Below are positions 59,576 to 64,000 of a stretch of DNA of 64,000 nt, piece by piece. The stretch is from the NCBI GenBank assembly GCA_964475955.1, contig CAYYZY010000012.1, positions 11,385 to 75,384 of the forward strand, in the 5' to 3' direction. The notes beneath the pieces are model-generated. The model had not been told where the DNA came from, searched no databases, and saw only the letters and a program-made list of their open reading frames with translations. Every line of letters starts with the position of its first letter. The first letter of the stretch is position 1. Position numbers and translations under genes: made by a program. Origin of the DNA: DATKZH01 sp964475955 (GTDB lineage: Bacteria > Planctomycetota > Planctomycetia > Pirellulales > Thermoguttaceae).

Positions 59576-60958
59576 ATGAATAAGGGATCGCTCCTTCTGG
59601 TGGACGACGATCGGCAAGTGCTCGTCTCCATGGCCGATTGGCTCCGCGAACTGGGCTACGAAGTCGATACGGCCACCGGACAAGCCGACGCCCTCCAGGC
59701 CGTCGGCCGCAAGGCCTACGAAGTCGTCCTCGCCGACGTCCGCCTCGAAGACGGCGATGGTTTCGACGTCCTCGCCCACTGCCGACGCCACCATCCCAAC
59801 ACCAGCGTCATCATGATCTCCGGCTACGGCACCGTCGAGTCGGCCATGGAGGCCATCCGCGCCGGCGCCTTCGACTTCCTCACCAAGCCCCTGCTCGACG
59901 AAGAGCTGGAGATGGCCATCGAACGGGCCCTCAGCCAGCGCAAGGTGATCGAAGAAAACGAAAACCTCAAGGCCCAGCTCGACATGCGCTTCGGCATGGA
60001 GAACATCGTCGGCCACGATCACCGCATGCTCCGCATCTACGACATGATCGACAGCGTCGCCGACACCCGCGCCACCGTGCTCATTACCGGACAAAGCGGC
60101 ACCGGCAAATCGCTCGTCGCCCGGGCAATCCATCGCCGAAGCTCCCGGCGCGACAAGCCGTTCGTCGAAGTCGCCTGCGGCGCCCTGCCCGACACGCTGC
60201 TGGAAAGCGAGCTCTTCGGCCACGTGGCCGGCGCATTCACCGGAGCCACCGGCGACAAGCTCGGCAAGTTCATGCAGGCCGACGGCGGCACCGTCTTCCT
60301 CGACGAGGTCGCCACGGCCAGCCCCGGAATGCAGGTCAAGCTGCTCCGCGTGCTCCAGGAGTTCGAATTCGAGCAGGTCGGCGGCACCAAGACCTTCTCC
60401 GTCGACGCCCGCGTCATCCTCGCCAGCAACGAGGACCTCGCCGCAGCGGTCGCCGAAGGACGCTTCCGCCAGGACCTGTTCTACCGCGTGAACGTGATCA
60501 ACATCGAACTCCCCTTCCTCGCCGAACGAATCTCCGACATCCCCCACCTGGCCGAGCACTTCCTCCAGCAGGTGCGCGAGGAGTCGGGCAAGGCGGTCCG
60601 CGGCATCACCGACGAGGCCATGGCCGCGCTCCAGGGCTACCGTTGGCCGGGCAACGTGCGCGAGCTGCAGAACGTGATCGAACGGGCCGTGCTCCTCGGC
60701 AAGAGCGACATGATCCGGCTCGAAGATCTGCCGCCCAACCTGGCCTCCGCCGGACCCGTGCCGGTCGCCCCGGTCGGCACGCAAACGCTGAAGCAGGCCC
60801 TCGAAGGCCCCGAGCGCCAGATCATCCTCGACGTGCTCGAGGCGAACCACTGGAACCGCCAGGTCACGGCCGAGGCCCTGGGGATCAATCGCACCACGCT
60901 CTACAAAAAGATGAAGCGCCTCGGCCTCGAAGAGCCCCGCCCCGCCATGGCCCGCTGA
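59576..60958 (+). CDS. NtrC-family sigma-54-dependent response regulator
   Basis: 460 residues from ATG 59576. Receiver domain with Asp54 (VVLADVRLEDGDG); AAA+ domain from about 143 to 375 with Walker A GQSGTGKS (172-179), the sigma-54 contact loop GAFTGA, Walker B GGTVFLDEVA, and R-finger region DLFYRVNVINIELPFLAER; Fis-type HTH at the C-terminus (HWNRQVTAEALGINRTTLYK). It uses ATP to remodel sigma-54 RNA polymerase at -24/-12 promoters. No clear -24/-12 promoter was found in the window. The cognate kinase is not adjacent. Confidence 0.95.
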   Translation: MNKGSLLLVDDDRQVLVSMADWLRELGYEVDTATGQADALQAVGRKAYEVVLADVRLEDGDGFDVLAHCRRHHPNTSVIMISGYGTVESAMEAIRAGAFDFLTKPLLDEELEMAIERALSQRKVIEENENLKAQLDMRFGMENIVGHDHRMLRIYDMIDSVADTRATVLITGQSGTGKSLVARAIHRRSSRRDKPFVEVACGALPDTLLESELFGHVAGAFTGATGDKLGKFMQADGGTVFLDEVATASPGMQVKLLRVLQEFEFEQVGGTKTFSVDARVILASNEDLAAAVAEGRFRQDLFYRVNVINIELPFLAERISDIPHLAEHFLQQVREESGKAVRGITDEAMAALQGYRWPGNVRELQNVIERAVLLGKSDMIRLEDLPPNLASAGPVPVAPVGTQTLKQALEGPERQIILDVLEANHWNRQVTAEALGINRTTLYKKMKRLGLEEPRPAMAR

Positions 60959-61030
60959 CGCCCTTCACCGAGACCGCAAAACGGCGCCGGGCCGCACTTT
61001 TCGACCTAGGCCTTTCCCGTCATGGCGCCA

Positions 61031-61126
61031 GGTGCCACCGGCTGCTTGTCAACCAGTGTGGCGCCGTACAGAACGCCGGGTGCCGCTGGCTGCTTGCCAG
61101 CCAGTGCCGCGCTGTAGACAACGCGG
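61031..61126. repeat. Two tandem degenerate copies of a 48-bp intergenic repeat
   Basis: GGTGCCACCGGCTGCTTG (from 61031) recurs as GGTGCCGCTGGCTGCTTG (from 61079), each followed by a CCAGTG and a G-T-A-C/G-A-C word. The second unit has a hairpin CTGGCTGCTTGCCAGCCAG. The pattern is like other planctomycete intergenic repeats. Confidence 0.45.
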
Positions 61127-61327
61127 GTGGCACCGCGGGTGGCAGCCGCGCCCGAAACTCCTGAAAAACAGCGAAGACCACGCGAAATCAAGGGCATTCG
61201 CGACTGTACGGGCAAACGGCCCGCTAGTAAATCTCGATGTTATTGCCCGAGCCCTGAAAACAAGGGATCTGCGGCATCGCTTGCCACACGCTTGCCACAG
61301 AATGGACCCGACCCCGGGGGGGCGACC

Positions 61328-61441
61328 GGAGACCCCGAGTTGGCGGCCCTCGTGGAGGCATGGCCCGACCTGCCCGCGCACATCCGCGCGGCTTTTGTGG
61401 CTCTTGTCGAATCAACTGGCGTCCGTAGACTGAAACCGTAA
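61328..61441 (+). pseudogene. Remnant of the 3' end of a mobile-element tyrosine integrase gene
   Basis: The frame ending at 61441 reads GDPELAALVEAWPDLPAHI followed by RAAFVALVESTG. From memory this ending recurs at the C-terminus of integrases in planctomycete integrative elements. No start codon, integrase catalytic box or longer frame precedes it, so only the tail remains. The run CTTGCCACACGCTTGCCACA (61279-61298) lies just before it. Assignment as an integrase tail rests on recollection of the motif and on context, so it is tentative. Confidence 0.45.
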
Positions 61442-61557
61442 CTCCCGGGTGCGGTCGAGGGCGTGCACACCTTCGATCGAAGCGGCGGGTGGGCCGCGGC
61501 CCTCACTCCATGCGGGGCTCGCGACCCGCCGGCCCGGCCAGCATGGAGATTCTTGAC

Positions 61558-62937
61558 ATGGCCGTTGCCTCTTCTTGCACGCCCTCCTCTCGGCTGAAGG
61601 CGGCCGATCTGCCGCCGGCACTCCGCCGCGCGGTGGAGGCGTGCCCGTTCGATTTGCTACTCTGGATCAACCCGGATTGCCCGGTGCCCCCGCGGCCGAT
61701 CCAAGAGGATCTTCAGGAATGGCTCCAAACCGGCGAGGCGCTCGATGGCGCGAGCGCGCGGGATTGGGCCTACGGACGGTTGCCGGACATCGACCGCATC
61801 GGCAAGCGAAACTGGCATTGGCTCGCGCTGAGCGAAGATCCTTCGCTGCCGACGTACCGCAACCCGCAAGAGATCCTGGAAATCGCCCCTCAAGGGCTCG
61901 ACAGTAGTAGCGGGACCGCGCGCCGAGCAAGTCTCCGGAAGATTCACCATGGGATAGAACGAGCGCTGATGATCCGCGAATCCCTTCCAGGGGTTTCGCT
62001 CGGGCCGGATCGGGAAGCCGTTCGAGAGGCCCGGCGTGCAATGCAGATTGGCGAAGGGGCACCCGATGCGCTGGATGAGCTGTTCTGGTTTTGGAAGGAA
62101 AGGGGATGCGATTCGGCGTGTCGACGTATCCGTTGGAATTCGTTTCCACGAAAGGTCCGCGTGGCGATCGCAGGCACGCAGCAGCGGGGCTTGCGGGATC
62201 TGGCGGCCGGCCGTGGAGGCATCCGGACGCAGGAGGGTAGGATTCGTCGCGCCCGGCTGCGATTTGAGCAAGGTCGATGCCCCGGGGGCCCGCGCTGTGG
62301 ACAGGCCCGATGGTTCGGAGAATTCGAGGGTTCGCCCCGGGAGGCCGTAGCGGCCTACAAAATGTTGGATCGGTCCGAGCGCCAGGGGATTTGCGCGGAG
62401 CACTACCGAACGGTCAGCATCGGCCGCGCGAGGGAACTGGCGAGAGCATATCGCAGCGTGCAAAGCGATCGGTTCCCGCCGGAGGATTCCAGGGACAAAC
62501 TCACTCCCGAGTTCTGTGCGCTCTGTTACCGGCTGCCTGGAACCCATGAACGGGAGAAGCGATCGCGCGCAGGGATCGCCGACTTTCTCAATCGGCATCC
62601 CTCACTCCTCCAAAGCGTTGGACGCTCCGGCAAGGTCAGCAGCAACAACGTGGGGATCGCAATCCGACGGCACCGACTGCAAACGGAGTCCGGGTATGCC
62701 AAGGAGGCTTTGGGGCGTTGGCAGCGGCGAAAGAGCGCGGCGTTCGACCGATGGGTGCGGGAACGGTTGGAGGCGCTCGATAGTCCTTCCGCAGTCGGCC
62801 GGGAGTTGGTTGCTATGCCCGAGTCGGAACGTGCGCAACGCTTCGGCGGGTTCTTGGTGAAGTTACCAAGGTACCGACGATTACCAAGGATCCCAAGGAC
62901 TACCAAGGCGCCGCGCAGCGGCGCGCGATTCTCATGA
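61558..62937 (+). CDS. Unknown protein with zinc-finger-like cysteine clusters, accessory region
   Basis: 459 residues from ATG 61558 with GGAG nine bases upstream; ATG 61543 is an alternative. The N-terminal 30 residues are followed by FDLLLWINPDCPVPP. The central part is Arg-rich and helical. Three cysteine clusters occupy residues 240-330: RCPGGPRCGQ, GICAEHYRTVSI and EFCALCYRLP, which could bind zinc. The C-terminal third is basic (HRLQTESGYAKEALG) and could bind nucleic acid. I recognise no enzyme motif. The stop codon overlaps the next start (ATGA), so the pair is coupled. Lower codon regularity and the surrounding integrase remnant suggest a horizontally acquired gene. Confidence 0.6.
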   Translation: MAVASSCTPSSRLKAADLPPALRRAVEACPFDLLLWINPDCPVPPRPIQEDLQEWLQTGEALDGASARDWAYGRLPDIDRIGKRNWHWLALSEDPSLPTYRNPQEILEIAPQGLDSSSGTARRASLRKIHHGIERALMIRESLPGVSLGPDREAVREARRAMQIGEGAPDALDELFWFWKERGCDSACRRIRWNSFPRKVRVAIAGTQQRGLRDLAAGRGGIRTQEGRIRRARLRFEQGRCPGGPRCGQARWFGEFEGSPREAVAAYKMLDRSERQGICAEHYRTVSIGRARELARAYRSVQSDRFPPEDSRDKLTPEFCALCYRLPGTHEREKRSRAGIADFLNRHPSLLQSVGRSGKVSSNNVGIAIRRHRLQTESGYAKEALGRWQRRKSAAFDRWVRERLEALDSPSAVGRELVAMPESERAQRFGGFLVKLPRYRRLPRIPRTTKAPRSGARFS

Positions 62938-63554
62938 GCAACACGACGACCCCGGCCAAGATCCCGGCGATCGCCAAGCGGATCAACGAACACCACCGCA
63001 AGGCGGAGACGGCCCTGCACTCGGCCTTGGAGCACGCCCGCGACGCGGGGCGGCTTCTCGTCGAGGCCAAGCAGGATTGCCCCCATGGCACCTGGGAGCG
63101 ATGGCTGGCGGAGCATTTCGACGAGGTTATCTGCGCGGATTCGTGCCGGGCCCGCCGCGTCGAGCTGATGGATGCGGGCGACGTGGTCGACGTTGGGAAG
63201 CGGCGCCCGACCCACTCCGGCCGGCCGGCGATCGTCTGGATCGCGCGCGAATACGTCCCGAAATCCGACCGCCCGACCGAGCCCTCGCTCGAGGCGCCCG
63301 CCGGCGACGTGGCCGAGGAAACACACGGGACCCTTGCGGCCGGCGACCAAGGGGAGCGGTGCCCGCGGTGCGAGTGCCCCCGATTCGTGGAGACGCCGAT
63401 CCACTTGGGCCGAAGCGTACGGCTCGACTGCGAGCTGTGCGGCGCGTTCGTCCGGTTCAAGGTGTGGCATGGCAAGCCCGTCGAGCCGCCGCGGCGGGGG
63501 AGCGCGATGGATCGGCTCGGCCGCGGGCCGGCGAGGGGCGCGGCCAGAAAGTGA
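62934..63554 (+). CDS. DUF3102-like N-terminus fused to a zinc-ribbon protein
   Basis: 206 residues; ATG 62934 overlaps the preceding stop codon. Residues 10-60 (RINEHHRKAETALHSALEHA, RDAGRLLVEAKQDCPHGTWE) match DUF3102, a domain common in phage and plasmid-borne planctomycete proteins. The usual continuation (a helix with AQRYM-like sequence) is missing and is replaced by a DEVICADSCRARRVELMD segment. Near residue 140 is a zinc ribbon, RCPRCECPRFVETP and then LDCELCGAFVRF (CxxC...CxxC). Probably a nucleic-acid-associated accessory protein of the element. A past recombination or frameshift may have joined the two parts. Confidence 0.6.
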   Translation: MSNTTTPAKIPAIAKRINEHHRKAETALHSALEHARDAGRLLVEAKQDCPHGTWERWLAEHFDEVICADSCRARRVELMDAGDVVDVGKRRPTHSGRPAIVWIAREYVPKSDRPTEPSLEAPAGDVAEETHGTLAAGDQGERCPRCECPRFVETPIHLGRSVRLDCELCGAFVRFKVWHGKPVEPPRRGSAMDRLGRGPARGAARK

Positions 63555-63634
63555 GGTCGCAATTCTGTCGGCCAGTGGCGTATTTTCGCGGGTAGAGGCG
63601 TCTGAGCACCGATCCCGATTTCTCTGAGGCCACC

Positions 63635-63856
63635 ATGAGCGCCACACTTACCCAAGCTCCGCCGCCGATCCTGACCAAGCAGGAAGTAGCCGAGCTGTTC
63701 CGGGTCTCGCAGCGAACGATTGAGCGCTGGCGTTTGCGGGGCGTTTTAGCCCAGCCGCTCGATTTGCCGGGGGCCGTGCGTTGGCGCCGCGAGGATCTGG
63801 TTCATCTGATTGGGATCACCGCTGGTCGGGAGGGGGCAGGGGGGTCCAATCGCTGA
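63635..63856 (+). CDS. Excisionase-like helix-turn-helix protein
   Basis: 73 residues from ATG 63635 with GAGG upstream. LTKQEVAELFRVSQRTIERW, then RLRGVLAQPLDLPGAVRWRR, is the MerR/excisionase-type HTH_17 pattern (helix-turn-helix plus wing). Such proteins steer integrase toward excision or act as small regulators of integrative elements. It lies 80 bp after the DUF3102-like gene on the same strand, and the element probably continues past the right edge of the window, where an integrase gene would be expected. Confidence 0.75.
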   Translation: MSATLTQAPPPILTKQEVAELFRVSQRTIERWRLRGVLAQPLDLPGAVRWRREDLVHLIGITAGREGAGGSNR

Positions 63857-64000
63857 TCCCTTCTGGGCGAACCGGCGGCCCAAGGCGCGCAGATTTTTTG
63901 GCAAGCGGGCTATCCACTCCCCTCTCGTTGGTACAAGATGTAGTGTGGGGGGGTGGTGGAACAAGAGCGAAGAGCGCCGGTGGGCGGCCGCGATTACCCA
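63857..64000. other. Right-edge sequence without a recognised gene
   Basis: 144 bp after the excisionase-like gene; the window ends before any further gene can be judged. Confidence 0.5.

Noticed and set aside
61021..61300. Search for tRNA-type attachment site next to the integrase remnant
   Set aside because: No cloverleaf with a T-arm GTTCGA-type motif was found; only degenerate repeats are present.

Overview
The window is 64 kb of GC-rich bacterial chromosome that reads as a member of the Planctomycetota, probably close to the Pirellulales. The clues are two planctomycete-style Ser/Thr kinases with an N-terminal helical cap, a PilM protein carrying the short J-like domain seen in planctomycete regulators, a SpoIIM/RDD/DUF4129 membrane cluster, several small proteins of the kind found mainly in this phylum, and many palindromic intergenic repeats. 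No rRNA, tRNA or CRISPR array was seen. All family names come from reading the translated sequence; no database search was run.

Layout. 1-8.4 kb: the end of an NCS1-type permease, a GT39-like membrane glycosyltransferase, a large AsmA-like envelope protein, a small disordered protein, dapF (lysine/peptidoglycan) and a DUF374 acyltransferase. 8.4-20.4 kb: ribBA, a cysteine-rich lipoprotein with a clear terminator, a ThDP enzyme, a fused MFS/spermidine-synthase-like protein, a PIN/TRAM membrane protein, a HIT protein, scpA, an RNase Z-like hydrolase and an ornithine cyclodeaminase homologue. 20.4-31.6 kb: signalling genes (two kinases and a hybrid histidine kinase), an SGNH-like secreted protein, the 5' stub of a superoxide dismutase gene, and a toroid-methyltransferase fusion. 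31.8-37.4 kb: a minus-strand envelope cluster, RDD, SpoIIM, an unnamed membrane protein, DUF4129 and GT39, interrupted by two copies of one palindromic repeat. 37.6-41.0 kb: an SDR, then a response-regulator/ATPase, STAS and aminotransferase operon. 41.0-47.0 kb: two genes of unknown function, one encoding 1327 residues.

47.2-57.4 kb: a PQQ-like propeller lipoprotein, a coupled ccsA-like/hemA pair (tetrapyrrole and cytochrome c), pilM, ispG (isoprenoids), a CsgG-like lipoprotein, a small conserved protein and a XerC/D recombinase. 57.5-61.0 kb: a ParD/ParE-like toxin-antitoxin pair, a LuxR-type response regulator and an NtrC-type sigma-54 activator. 61.0-64.0 kb: an accessory region with a decayed integrase tail, a coupled pair of unknown genes (one with a DUF3102-like N-terminus and a zinc ribbon) and an excisionase-like helix-turn-helix protein, most likely part of an integrative element running off the right edge.

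The most striking theme is how repeats meet genes. Palindromic elements bracket the DUF4129 gene and supply the start codon of the downstream glycosyltransferase; a simple-sequence tract has become the C-terminus of the CcsA-like protein; and a short repeat sits exactly where the superoxide dismutase gene is cut off.
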